From positions 1-64,000 of the forward strand of contig NZ_JAHBYB010000012.1 of assembly GCF_019636155.1 (NCBI RefSeq): a stretch of 64,000 bases of DNA, written 5' to 3'. Under the pieces are notes generated by a model. That model was not told the DNA's origin. It searched no databases and saw only the letters and a program-made list of their open reading frames with translations. Both the position numbers and the translations under genes were made by a program. The stretch is from Brevundimonas sp. GTDB lineage: Bacteria; Pseudomonadota; Alphaproteobacteria; Caulobacterales; Caulobacteraceae. Each line of letters begins with the position of its first letter. The stretch's first letter is position 1. Positions 26,217-34,926 of this stretch are shown here, piece by piece.

Positions 26217-27295
26217 CGGGCCCCGTCCTGGTCACGGGGGCGGCGGGCTTCATCGGCTCGACCCTGGTGCGGCGCATGCTGGATCAGGGCCGGCCGGTCG
26301 TCGCCCTGGACAAGCTGACCTATGCCGGCCGCCGCGCCTCCCTGGCCGAATGCGAGGGCCGGCCCGGTTTCGACTTCGTCCAGGCCGACATCGCCGACGA
26401 GGCGGCGGTGCATCAGGTCTTCGCCCGCTTCCGCCCGTCCGCCGTGATGAACCTGGCGGCCGAAAGCCATGTCGACCGTTCGATCGACGGCCCTTCCGAC
26501 TTCATCCGCACCAATGTGGTCGGGGTCTTCGTCCTGCTCCAGGCCGCCCGGACCCATCTGGACGGCCTGCCGCCCGCCGACCGCGACGCCTTCCGCTTCC
26601 TCCACGTCTCGACCGACGAGGTGTTCGGCGCCCTGGGCCCCCGGGGGCGGTTCGACGAGGCGACCGCCTATGATCCCCGCTCGCCCTATTCGGCGTCCAA
26701 GGCGGCGTCGGACCATCTGGTCCGCGCCTGGGGCCATACCTACGGCCTGCCGGTCCTGGTGACCAACTGTTCGAACAACTACGGCCCGCGCCAGCACCCT
26801 GAGAAGCTGATCCCCCTGACGATCCTGCGCGCCCTGTCGGGCCAGCCCCTGCCGGTCTATGGCGACGGCCGCCAGGTGCGCGACTGGTTGCATGTGTCGG
26901 ACCATGCCGAGGCCCTGATCCGTGTTCTGGACGACGGCCGCCCCGGCCGGACCTACGCCGTCGGCGGCGAGGCCGAGCGCGCCAATCTGGACGTCGTTTC
27001 CGGCCTCTGCGCCGCCCTGGACCGCCTGGCCCCGCGCCCGGACGGCCGGCCCCACGCCTCGGCCATCGAACATGTCGCCGACCGGCCGGGCCACGACCGC
27101 CGCTACGCCATAGATCCGACCCGCATCGGCCGGGAGCTGGACTGGCGGCCGACGACCGCGTTCGAGACGGGCCTGCTTGAGACCGTGCGCTGGTATCTCG
27201 AGAACTCGGACTGGTGGGCGCCGATCGTCGCCGACGGCTCGGCGACCCGTCGCCTCGGCCTGACTCAGGCGGAGGCGGCGGCCTCGGCCGGCTGA
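26213..27295 (+). CDS. rfbB: dTDP-glucose 4,6-dehydratase
   Basis: A 360-residue extended SDR enzyme, second step of dTDP-rhamnose synthesis. The NAD motif is VTGAAGFIGSTLV. The family markers NLAAESHVDRSIDGPSDFI, STDEVFGALG (Thr-Asp-Glu triad), YSASKAASDHL (Tyr-x3-Lys) and NCSNNYGPRQHPEKLIPL are all seen. The start is GTG 26213. The stop overlaps the 3' end of the convergent gene at 27265 by 31 bases. With rfbA and rfbD elsewhere in this window, the whole pathway is encoded. Confidence 0.95.
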   Translation: MTGPVLVTGAAGFIGSTLVRRMLDQGRPVVALDKLTYAGRRASLAECEGRPGFDFVQADIADEAAVHQVFARFRPSAVMNLAAESHVDRSIDGPSDFIRTNVVGVFVLLQAARTHLDGLPPADRDAFRFLHVSTDEVFGALGPRGRFDEATAYDPRSPYSASKAASDHLVRAWGHTYGLPVLVTNCSNNYGPRQHPEKLIPLTILRALSGQPLPVYGDGRQVRDWLHVSDHAEALIRVLDDGRPGRTYAVGGEAERANLDVVSGLCAALDRLAPRPDGRPHASAIEHVADRPGHDRRYAIDPTRIGRELDWRPTTAFETGLLETVRWYLENSDWWAPIVADGSATRRLGLTQAEAAASAG

Positions 27296-28158
27296 TCGCC
27301 GGCGGGTTCGGCGTCGTCCAGTCGCTCGACCCGGCATTCCAGCATCTCGAACCGGCCCTGGAAGACGGGCTGGGTCAGGACGGCCCGCATCTGCACCTCG
27401 GTCGGCCGGTCCCAGCCCCCATCCAGCGACAGGCTGTAAACCCCGGCTTCGTGGATCGTCTCTTCGTGGACGGTCATATTGTCCTGGGCGCCCCAGTCGA
27501 ACCACAGGGGCGTCCACCCGCCCTCGGGATCGACCATGACCTTGACCGTCGCGCGCCAGCGGCCCGGCGGCAGGGTCGCATAGGGGCCGAACATCAGGGT
27601 CCGCGCCCGGCCGGTCAGGTCGATCTGGGACTCGCCTCCCGTGGGGTCGTCGCCCAGGGGGTAGTTGAACAGATCCGCCGGCCAGACGCTGGCCGCCCCC
27701 ACCGGTATCGGCAGTTGCGCGTACAGGCCAAGCTGCGGCGCGGGCGGCGGCGTCTGGACCGGAATTTCGAACGGCATCTCGATGGGCCCCAGTCGCGGCA
27801 GGTCCAGCCGGGCGGCGCCCATGTCGAACACGGTCGATCCTCTACCGGCCAGCAGAGCCGCGGGCGCCAACCGGTGGTTGGCCGCCAGCCAGGCCTGCCG
27901 CCCTGGCGGGACCTCTTCAAGCGCCGCGCCGCAGATCGACAGGGCGGCTTCAGGGCTGTCGGCCAGGATGATCCAGTCGCTCGCTGTCTGGGCCAAGGCC
28001 TCATCATGGTCGATGGCGTGGGCCAGCAGGATGTCCGCCTCCCCCTCGCCGAAATTGGCTACGGACACGCCCCGCGCGCCCGCCTCCGTATGGATCACAT
28101 GCAGCCAGTAGCCTTCGCGCAGCGAAGGCGTGAACAGGATCCGCAGCGGCTGGGTCAT
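27265..28158 (-). CDS. Hypothetical protein at the end of the capsule-export operon
   Basis: A 297-residue protein I cannot assign. No signal peptide or membrane helix is seen. The N-terminal half is alpha/beta (MTQPLRILFTPSLREGYWLH; LAQTASDWIILADSPEAALS). The C-terminal half looks like a beta-sandwich (RARTLMFGPYATLPPGRWRA; HEAGVYSLSLDGGWDRPTEV), similar in feel to carbohydrate-binding modules found in surface-glycan enzymes. Its ATG at 28158 overlaps the kpsT stop by four bases, so it is translationally coupled to the exporter. A role in glycan recognition or chain-length control is an inference only. Confidence 0.55.
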   Translation of the reverse strand: MTQPLRILFTPSLREGYWLHVIHTEAGARGVSVANFGEGEADILLAHAIDHDEALAQTASDWIILADSPEAALSICGAALEEVPPGRQAWLAANHRLAPAALLAGRGSTVFDMGAARLDLPRLGPIEMPFEIPVQTPPPAPQLGLYAQLPIPVGAASVWPADLFNYPLGDDPTGGESQIDLTGRARTLMFGPYATLPPGRWRATVKVMVDPEGGWTPLWFDWGAQDNMTVHEETIHEAGVYSLSLDGGWDRPTEVQMRAVLTQPVFQGRFEMLECRVERLDDAEPAGDQPAEAAASA

Positions 28159-28829
28159 GCGGCCCGCAGCCAGGTGTAGATCTCGACGGCCTCCTGGATG
28201 TCGTCGAACAGCTTGACCTTGCCGCTCTCGATGATCAGCGCCCGGTCGCAATAGGCCGAGATCAGGTCCATGCTGTGCGAGGCCATGATGAAGGCCCGCT
28301 CGCCGCGCCGGCCGAACAGTTCATGCTGGCATTTCTGCTGGAAGCGGGCGTCGCCCACCGCCACCAGTTCGTCGATCAGATAACAGTCGAACTCGATGGC
28401 CAGGGACAGGCCGAAGGCCAGACGGGCGCGCATGCCCGAGGAATAGTGTTTCACCGGCAGTTTCAGCGCGGGCCCCAGTTCGGCGAAGTCATCGACCCGC
28501 GCCAGGATGTTCTCGAAATTCTTGCGATACAGGCGGGACAGGAAACGGATGTTGTCCAGCCCCGACAGACTGCCCTGGAAGCCGCCGCCGAAGCCGATGG
28601 GCCATGAGGCGGCCATCGACCAGTTGATCTGGCCCTCCGTCGGCGGCATGACGCCGCCCAGCATCTTGATCAGGGTCGACTTGCCCTGGCCGTTGCGTCC
28701 CAGCAGGGCCAGACGCCCCGACCGCTCCAGCTCGAAATTCAGCCCGGTGAACAGCGGCCGGCTGCGACCGTGATAGGTCTTGGCCAGGTTCTCGACGCGC
28801 AGTCCGATGGGGTCGGCTTGCGCCTCCAT
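28155..28829 (-). CDS. kpsT: Capsule/O-antigen ABC exporter ATPase (KpsT/Wzt type)
   Basis: A 224-residue ATPase of the polysaccharide-export ABC class. Walker A is LLGRNGQGKSTLIKML, the signature is HYSSGMRARLAFGLSLAIEF, Walker B is CYLIDELVAVGD, and the switch His lies in FIMASHSMDL. It lacks the long C-terminal carbohydrate-binding domain of Wzt, so it is KpsT-like. It powers export of a finished glycan across the inner membrane with KpsM. The start ATG 28829 overlaps the kpsE stop by four bases. Confidence 0.92.
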   Translation of the reverse strand: MEAQADPIGLRVENLAKTYHGRSRPLFTGLNFELERSGRLALLGRNGQGKSTLIKMLGGVMPPTEGQINWSMAASWPIGFGGGFQGSLSGLDNIRFLSRLYRKNFENILARVDDFAELGPALKLPVKHYSSGMRARLAFGLSLAIEFDCYLIDELVAVGDARFQQKCQHELFGRRGERAFIMASHSMDLISAYCDRALIIESGKVKLFDDIQEAVEIYTWLRAA

Positions 28830-29992
28830 CAGCCCTGCCTGTGCTCGCGGATGCCGGCCCACATCAGCCAGCCGACGCCATAGATCAGCAGGCAGCTGGC
28901 CAGGACGGTCAGGATCGACAGCCAGCGCCGCGGCTCCAGCGCCTCGTCCGGGCGGCTGGGTTCGACGATGCGATCCAGATACAGCTTCTGGCGCCGGGCC
29001 TCCTGCTGGGCCGAGGTCAGGGCCGCGGTGGCGGCGGCCAGCTGCTTGTCGGCGAATTCGCGGTTCAGCGCCAGGTCCTCATAGGTGCTGATCTTGGACG
29101 CCAGGGAGCCCCGGGCCCCGGCCATATTGGCCCGTTCGATGTCGATTTGCCGCTGGAACGCGGCGATGCGCGAATCGAGCAGGGGCAGTTGTGGGCTGTT
29201 CGGCGCCTCGCCGGCCAGCTGCGACCGCTCGGCCCTCAGCCGCGCGACCGCGCTCATCAGGTCGCCGATCATCTGCAGGCCCTCGGTGGCCTGGCGGGTC
29301 GGGTCGACGATCTGTTCCCGGTTGCGGAAGGCGGTCAGCTGCTGTTGCGCCAGGGCCAGGTTGGCCTGGGCCTCGGTGCGGGCGCGTTCGGCGTCGGCCA
29401 CGGCGTCGGCGGCGGCCCTGGCGTTCATGCTGTTGATCAGGCGTTCGCCTCCGGCGAGCAGGCCCTGGGCCACCCGCTGGGCGTCCTCGCGGCGATAGGC
29501 CTCGACGCGCAGCACCGAAATCCCGGTCGTGGCGTCGTATCCGACGGTGACGAACCGCTCCAGCCCCTTGCGCATCCCCTCGATCGAGCGGCTCTCGCCC
29601 AGGCGCGGATAGCGGGAAAAGACGTCGGCGTTCTTGGGACCGAAGATCTGCTTCAGGTCCAGGGTCTTCTCCAGGTCGATCACCGCCTGGGTCGAACGGG
29701 CGTATTCATGCACCGCGAACGCGTCGGTCTGGCTGGAGGCGATGCCGGCCGACTGCAGGGCCAGGCCCAGGCCCGACGGCTGGTTCGAACTGGGCGCCCG
29801 GACCACGAACCGCGCTTCGGACACATAGCGGGGGCTGGCGATCATCAGGAAATAGATCGCCGTGATCAGGGTCGGCAGCACCACGATCAGCAGGAAGCCC
29901 AGCGGTAGCCGCGTCCACCACGCCCCCTTGGGCCGGTCGAAGGTCAGGGCCTTGGGAATGGGGCCGATGTAGTTGAGCTTGGAGTCGGTCAT
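28829..29992 (-). CDS. kpsE: Capsule export inner-membrane/periplasmic protein (KpsE type)
   Basis: A 387-residue polysaccharide co-polymerase family protein. Membrane helices lie near each end (LGFLLIVVLPTLITAIYFLM; ILTVLASCLLIYGVGWLMWA), with a long periplasmic coiled coil between about 190 and 335. The first periplasmic stretch (IASPRYVSEARFVVRAPSSN) matches KpsE/Wzz-like proteins. It links the ABC exporter to the outer-membrane channel; no outer-membrane polysaccharide export (Wza/KpsD) gene is in the window. It follows kpsM by 42 bases. Confidence 0.88.
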   Translation of the reverse strand: MTDSKLNYIGPIPKALTFDRPKGAWWTRLPLGFLLIVVLPTLITAIYFLMIASPRYVSEARFVVRAPSSNQPSGLGLALQSAGIASSQTDAFAVHEYARSTQAVIDLEKTLDLKQIFGPKNADVFSRYPRLGESRSIEGMRKGLERFVTVGYDATTGISVLRVEAYRREDAQRVAQGLLAGGERLINSMNARAAADAVADAERARTEAQANLALAQQQLTAFRNREQIVDPTRQATEGLQMIGDLMSAVARLRAERSQLAGEAPNSPQLPLLDSRIAAFQRQIDIERANMAGARGSLASKISTYEDLALNREFADKQLAAATAALTSAQQEARRQKLYLDRIVEPSRPDEALEPRRWLSILTVLASCLLIYGVGWLMWAGIREHRQG

Positions 29993-30034
29993 TTCGGTCC
30001 CACAAGGGAAGGCGGAGGGCTGACGTACACTGGA

Positions 30035-30826
30035 TCACTCCACGTCGATACGGTCGCGCGCGCCATAGATCAGAGCCATCCCGATGATGTTGAATACAGC
30101 GGACCAGATCAGGGCGTAAGATGCGTCATAGAAGGTAGGGGTGAATTCGCCGAACACCCCGGCCCGAACCATCTCGATCGGATGGGGGAAGGGCGCCAGA
30201 AGGAACAGGTCGCGATAGGCCGGCGGCAACCAGGCCACCATGAAGAAGGCCCCCGAGAACGGAATCAGGATGTAGGACAGCAGGCCGACCACACGCTCCA
30301 TAAACTCATAGCGCATGGCGATGCCTGCCAGGATCAGGGCGAACCCCATCCCCATCCAGGCCAGCAGGAACCATCCGTGATAGAGCAGCAGCAGGTCATG
30401 CGGCGGGCCGATCAGGCGCAGGGAAATCAGGGCGATATAGACCACGATGAAGGCCATCGTCGTCCCGGCGATCTCCAGCAGGTTGCGGGCCACATACAGG
30501 TGCAGCACCGAGATCTGGCGGTGGTGCATCAGGCCGATATTGGCCTGCAGCGCGCCCTGGCTCAGTCCGATCTGATGGCGCAGCAGCAGCAGCGCCATAT
30601 AGCCCGTCATCAGGAAGGGCGCGATGCGGATGCCGTGCTCATAGGCCGGCTTGGTCGCGCTCCACATGATCATCACGCCGATGCAGAAGATCAGCGGTTC
30701 GCCGATCAGCCACAGGAACCCCAGCCCCTCGCGGCCGAAACGGGTCGCCAGCTCGCGCATCATCAGCGCGCCGATGATGCGCAATTGGCCGGCGAAGAAG
30801 GAGACGCTGGACTTGATGGCGTTCAT
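30035..30826 (-). CDS. kpsM: Capsule/O-antigen ABC exporter permease (KpsM type)
   Basis: A 263-residue ABC-2 type permease with six predicted membrane helices. Family-like segments include MRELATRFGREGLGFLWLIG at the cytoplasmic entry and LSYILIPFSGAFFMVAWLPP near the end. It forms the membrane channel for lipid-linked glycan with KpsT. I chose ATG 30826 because the product then starts like KpsM proteins; a longer frame reaches 30928. There are 129 bases between its start and the upstream nucleotidyltransferase stop. Confidence 0.88.
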   Translation of the reverse strand: MNAIKSSVSFFAGQLRIIGALMMRELATRFGREGLGFLWLIGEPLIFCIGVMIMWSATKPAYEHGIRIAPFLMTGYMALLLLRHQIGLSQGALQANIGLMHHRQISVLHLYVARNLLEIAGTTMAFIVVYIALISLRLIGPPHDLLLLYHGWFLLAWMGMGFALILAGIAMRYEFMERVVGLLSYILIPFSGAFFMVAWLPPAYRDLFLLAPFPHPIEMVRAGVFGEFTPTFYDASYALIWSAVFNIIGMALIYGARDRIDVE

Positions 30827-30955
30827 GAAAAGCGGACCGGCGCCCCAGCACGGCGTGACAGGTTCGGGGCGGTCCGGCTGAGTCGGATGCCGGCCCCGGC
30901 GGCCTGACCGGCCGTCGGCCGCGACCATAGCCGCGCGCCTCGCAGTTGCAAGCGC

Positions 30956-32029
30956 TCACGACAGGGGCGCGGGCTCCTGGAACAGGTTGGCGAAATCCTG
31001 CTGGGCCGTCTCGAAATCCGGCGGCCGCCCGATATCCAGCCAGTATTCGTGCAGGGGAAAGGCCCCGACCAGGCGTCCGTCGGCGGCCAGGCCGGCCAGA
31101 AGATCGGGCATGTCGAACCGCCCCTCGGCCGGGACCCGGGTCAGGGCGGCGGGGTCGAGGCAGTAGATCCCGGCGTTGGCCAGCCAGCGGAAGGTCGGCT
31201 TTTCCTTCAGCGAGACCAGCCTGGGCCCGTCGGTCTCGGCCACCCCGTGCGGCGACTGGAAGCTGTGCTCGCGCACGCACAGGGTCGCCTCGGCCCCCAG
31301 GCCCTGGTGGAAGTCGATCAGGTCGCCGAACCCGACCCGCGTCAGCACGTCGCCGTTCATCACCAGCATCGGCGCCTCGACAGGCTCGTCCAGCAGCGAC
31401 AAGGCGCCCGCCGTCCCGCGCGGATGGTCCTCGCGCAGATAGCGGATATCCACGTCCAGGGCCGACCCGTCGCCGAAATGGTCCTCGATCACCTCGGCCA
31501 GATAGTTGACCGCCAGCCGGATGCGGCGGAACCCCTCGGCCCGCAGCCGTTCGATGATGGTCTCCAGCAACGGCCGCCCCGCCACCTTCAGCATCGGCTT
31601 GGGGCAGTCGCGCGTCAGGGGGGCCAGGCGCACGCCCCGTCCTCCGGCCATGATGACCACCAGATTGTCGCGCGGCCGCGCCGGACCGACCGCATCGGGA
31701 TACAGCCCCGTCACCCGGCCCTGGTCGTCGACCACCGGCGCCAGGCTGACGCCCAGGGCCTCCAGCCGCCGCAGCGCCGCCCGGTCCCGAACCCCTGCCT
31801 TCAGGGCGACCGGCGTCCGGTTCATGATCTCCCCGACCGGCGCCTCGACCGGCACCCGCCGCATGAGGCCGCGCCGGATGTCTCCGTCCGTCAGGGCGCC
31901 GCGCAGCCGGCCGTCGGCGTCCACCACCAGCAGCAGCTTGCGCCGCACCGCGTCCATGCGTTCGACGGCCGACAGGACGGTGGCGTCCTCGCCGATCAGA
32001 TTGGCCTGGATGCCGACCGGGCCGGTCAC
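30956..32029 (-). CDS. ptmE: CBS-domain sugar nucleotidyltransferase, PtmE-like
   Basis: A 357-residue fusion. Residues 1-120 carry two CBS motifs (LLLVVDADGRLRGALTDGDI; LAPVVDDQGRVTGLYPDAVG). Residues from about 123 form a nucleotidyltransferase (VIMAGGRGVRLAPLTRDCPK, then PMLKVAGRPLL, and MLVMNGDVL with the metal Asp). This architecture is that of PtmE, a glucosamine-1-phosphate guanylyltransferase in the Campylobacter legionaminic acid route. GDP-sugar formation here is inferred from that family. The start GTG 32029 overlaps the legB stop (GTGA). A plain mannose-1-phosphate-type transferase is the main alternative, but the CBS pair argues against it. Confidence 0.8.
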   Translation of the reverse strand: MTGPVGIQANLIGEDATVLSAVERMDAVRRKLLLVVDADGRLRGALTDGDIRRGLMRRVPVEAPVGEIMNRTPVALKAGVRDRAALRRLEALGVSLAPVVDDQGRVTGLYPDAVGPARPRDNLVVIMAGGRGVRLAPLTRDCPKPMLKVAGRPLLETIIERLRAEGFRRIRLAVNYLAEVIEDHFGDGSALDVDIRYLREDHPRGTAGALSLLDEPVEAPMLVMNGDVLTRVGFGDLIDFHQGLGAEATLCVREHSFQSPHGVAETDGPRLVSLKEKPTFRWLANAGIYCLDPAALTRVPAEGRFDMPDLLAGLAADGRLVGAFPLHEYWLDIGRPPDFETAQQDFANLFQEPAPLS

Positions 32030-33024
32030 ACGGCGTACTCCTGGGGGCGATACAGGTCCGGATGCGCCCGGATGAAGTCGACCACCTGGGCCAGCCCCTC
32101 TTCCACCGAGACGCGCGGGGTCCAGCCCAGCCACTCACGCGCCCGAGAGGCGTCGGCGACCAGCCGCTCGACCTCGCTGGCGGCCGGGCGCATGCGCTGG
32201 GGATCATGCTCGACCGTAATGTCGATCCCTGCCGCCTCGCCGATCATGCGCGGCAGATCGCCGACCGCGATTTCCCGTCCGCCGCCGAAATGCAGGGTCA
32301 GGCCCTCGATCCCCGGCGCCGTGGCCGCCCGCACGAAGGCGTCGGCCGTATCGTCCACGAAGACGAAGTCCCGCGTCGGCCGCGGGTCGCCCATCCGCAC
32401 CACCTGACCGGCCAGGGCCTGCACCGCCAGGGCCGGGATCACCGCCCGCGCGCTCTGCCGGGGGCCGAAGGTGTTGAAGGGCCGCAGGGTCACCACGGGC
32501 ATGCCGAACGACCGGTGATAGCTTTCGGCCAGCTTGTCCGCCGCGATCTTTGACGCCGAATAGGGCGACTGGCCCACCAGGGGGTGATCCTCGGTCATCG
32601 GCACGGTCTGGGCGCTGCCGTACACCTCGCTGGTCGAGGTGTGGACCAGGCGGCCGATCCCCTGTTCCCGCGCGCATTGCAGCACGTTCAGCGTGCCCAG
32701 GATGTTGGTCCGCACATAGCTTTCGGGCGCCAGATACGAATAGGGAATGGCGATCAGCGCCCCCAGGTGCAGGACGATCTCGCACCCCTTCATGGCCTCG
32801 GCCACGCTGTCGCGGTCGGCCAGGTCGCCGCGCGCCACCTCGATCCCGGCCCGGATCGGCGACCGGTCCAGCCAGCCCGCCTCGCCGTCCGAGGTATAGC
32901 GCACCAGGGCCCGCACATCTGCGCCCGCCTCGACCAGCCGCTCGCAGACCCGGCTGCCGATGAAGCCGCCGGCGCCGGTGACCAGCACCCTGCGCCCGTT
33001 CAGCTCCGCGCCGTTCCTTGCCAT
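32026..33024 (-). CDS. legB: NAD-dependent sugar dehydratase/epimerase, LegB-like
   Basis: A 332-residue extended SDR enzyme. The NAD motif is VLVTGAGGFIGSRVCERL. The active-site segment STSEVYGSAQTVPMTEDHPL and YSASKIAADKLAESYHRSFG give the Ser/Thr-Tyr-Lys set. LRPFNTFGPRQSARAVIPAL is typical of the LegB-type NDP-GlcNAc 4,6-dehydratase group. Paired with the PtmE-like gene by overlap, it most likely performs the second step of legionaminic acid synthesis. A UDP-sugar epimerase role cannot be excluded from motifs alone. Confidence 0.8.
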   Translation of the reverse strand: MARNGAELNGRRVLVTGAGGFIGSRVCERLVEAGADVRALVRYTSDGEAGWLDRSPIRAGIEVARGDLADRDSVAEAMKGCEIVLHLGALIAIPYSYLAPESYVRTNILGTLNVLQCAREQGIGRLVHTSTSEVYGSAQTVPMTEDHPLVGQSPYSASKIAADKLAESYHRSFGMPVVTLRPFNTFGPRQSARAVIPALAVQALAGQVVRMGDPRPTRDFVFVDDTADAFVRAATAPGIEGLTLHFGGGREIAVGDLPRMIGEAAGIDITVEHDPQRMRPAASEVERLVADASRAREWLGWTPRVSVEEGLAQVVDFIRAHPDLYRPQEYAV

Positions 33025-33098
33025 CTGCGGGCCGCCCCCTGATTCTCTGGATCGAATCGAGTCTATCAGCCGCCGCGCGCGGGGATAAGGAAGACGGC

Positions 33099-33749
33099 AT
33101 GATCGACGACGCGCGCGTCCTGGCCCTGATCCCCGCGCGGGCGGGGTCGCAGCGGCTGCCGGGCAAGAACCTGCGTCCCTTCAACGGTCGGCCGCTGATC
33201 GACTGGACCCTGGACGCCGCCCTGGGCGCGTCGGCGGTCGACGCCGTGGCCGTGACCACCGACGATCCGGCCGTCGCCGCCCTGGCCGCCGCGCACGGGG
33301 CGACGGTGATCGACCGTCCGGCCGCCCTGGCGGGCGCGGACGCCAGCGTCTTCGACGCCATCGCCCACGCCCTGGGCGTCATCGGCGGCGACTGGGACTA
33401 TGTGGCGCTGCTTCAGCCCACTTCGCCCCTTCGGACGGCGGCCGATGTCCAGGGGGCCGTCGCCCTGTGTCACGCCCAGTCGGCCCCCGCCGTGGTCGGG
33501 GTCTCGCCGCCGCCGAAGCCCGCCGCCTTCCATCGCCGCGTGACGGACGGGCTGATCGGCCCGGCGGGAGATCTGGACGATCTGAGGGTCATCAACGGCG
33601 CGATCTATGTCGGCCGGCCGGATCGACTGGCGGCGGATCGCCGGTTCGATGTGCCCGGCGCCCTGGCCTGGCTCATGCCGGCCGAACGCGGCTGGGACAT
33701 CGACACGGCGGCCGAGTTCGCGGCGGCCGAGGCGGCGATCAGGGGCTGA
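33099..33749 (+). CDS. neuA: CMP-nonulosonate (sialate/legionaminate) cytidylyltransferase
   Basis: A 216-residue enzyme that activates a nonulosonic acid with CTP. The N-terminal signature is ALIPARAGSQRLPGKNLRPF; VALLQPTSPLRTAADVQ and INGAIYVGRPD follow, and the end motif (ERGWDIDTAAEF) has the catalytic Asp. ATG 33099 has AAGGA upstream. It is the only plus-strand gene in the cluster and sits between legB and neuC, facing neuC. NeuA, PseF and LegF share these motifs; the neighbours favour LegF. Confidence 0.85.
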   Translation: MIDDARVLALIPARAGSQRLPGKNLRPFNGRPLIDWTLDAALGASAVDAVAVTTDDPAVAALAAAHGATVIDRPAALAGADASVFDAIAHALGVIGGDWDYVALLQPTSPLRTAADVQGAVALCHAQSAPAVVGVSPPPKPAAFHRRVTDGLIGPAGDLDDLRVINGAIYVGRPDRLAADRRFDVPGALAWLMPAERGWDIDTAAEFAAAEAAIRG

Positions 33750-33765
33750 TCCGCGAAAACGTCGC

Positions 33766-34926
33766 TCAGGCCCTATCCACGAAGGGCTTGCGCGCCAGTC
33801 CGGCGAAATCCGTCGCCTCCAGCACCCGCACGATCCGCCGGGCCGCCCGGCCGTCGCCGAACGGGGCAGGGGCCTTGGCCGTATGGGCGCGGAAGGCGGG
33901 ATCCAGCGCCTGCCTCACCGCCGCCGCTATGGCCGGGGCGTCCAGGGCCGCATCGATCACCCCTGGCGGACGCAGCCGCCCTGCCTGCCGCTCGCCCACA
34001 TTGATGCTCGGAACGCCCGCGATCGGCGCCTCGATCACCCCGCTGGACGAGTTTCCCGCCACCGCGTCGCAGGCCGTCAGCGCCCCCAGATACAGCCGCG
34101 CTCCCAGCGAGGCGCGCGCCGCGGCCCAGTCGGCGTTCGCCGCCGCCCAGGCCTCTATCCGTTCACGGACGGCCCCAGAGCCCGCGTCGGTGTTGGGCAG
34201 GGTGATCAGCACCTTGCGCCCCGCACGCCCCGCCTCCAGCCCGCGCAGGAATTCGTCGATCTGCCGGTCCGGCGCCGTCGTCCCCAGCGTCTCGGGATGG
34301 AAGGTGGCCAGGATGAAGCCCGGCGACAGGTCCAGGCCGGTCTCGGCCTCCACCTCGGCCCGCGTCCGCCGTCCGAAGGCCAACAGATTGTCGGCCGCCG
34401 TCGATCCCACGGTGAACACCCGCTCCGGCGCCTCGCCCATCTGGATCAGCCGGGCGCGATAAGGCTCGGCGGCGGTGAAATGCAGGGCCGCCAGCTTGCT
34501 GACCGCATGCCTTATGGAATCGTCGACCGCCCCATGCGTCAGATGCCCGCCTTCCAGATGCAGGATCGGCAGGGTCAGGGGGACCGCCGCCGTCGCCGCG
34601 GCCAGCAGTTCGGTCCGGTCGCCCAGCATCAGAACGGCGTCGAGGCCTAACTCCACATAGGCCCTCGCACAGCCGTCCAGGGTCGCGGCCATGTCGGCGG
34701 CGATCTGCGCCGGCCCGTCTCCGGCCAGGGGAACCGGAACCCGCGCGGCCACCGGCACGCCTTCGGCCTCGATCTCGCGCACCGTCAGGCCGTGGGCTCC
34801 CGACAGATGGGCGCCCGACACGATCACCAGCGGCCTCAGCGTCGCCGACGCCTCCAGCGCCGCGATCACCGGGCGCAAAAGGCCGAACTCGGCCCGGGTG
34901 GCGGTGAAGACGCCGATCCGCCTCAT
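33766..34926 (-). CDS. neuC: Hydrolysing NDP-sugar 2-epimerase (NeuC/LegG type)
   Basis: A 386-residue GT-B fold epimerase that opens an NDP-HexNAc to release the free 2-epimer. Motifs include RRIGVFTATRAEFGLLRPVI, LMLGDRTELLAAATAA, LEGGHLTHGAVDDSIRHAVS and the C-terminal GNSSSGVIEAPIAGVPSINV. The substrate may be UDP-GlcNAc (NeuC) or the diacetylbacillosamine-type nucleotide sugar (LegG); sequence reading cannot decide, but legB and ptmE nearby favour LegG. The start ATG 34926 overlaps the neuB stop by four bases. Confidence 0.88.
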   Translation of the reverse strand: MRRIGVFTATRAEFGLLRPVIAALEASATLRPLVIVSGAHLSGAHGLTVREIEAEGVPVAARVPVPLAGDGPAQIAADMAATLDGCARAYVELGLDAVLMLGDRTELLAAATAAVPLTLPILHLEGGHLTHGAVDDSIRHAVSKLAALHFTAAEPYRARLIQMGEAPERVFTVGSTAADNLLAFGRRTRAEVEAETGLDLSPGFILATFHPETLGTTAPDRQIDEFLRGLEAGRAGRKVLITLPNTDAGSGAVRERIEAWAAANADWAAARASLGARLYLGALTACDAVAGNSSSGVIEAPIAGVPSINVGERQAGRLRPPGVIDAALDAPAIAAAVRQALDPAFRAHTAKAPAPFGDGRAARRIVRVLEATDFAGLARKPFVDRA

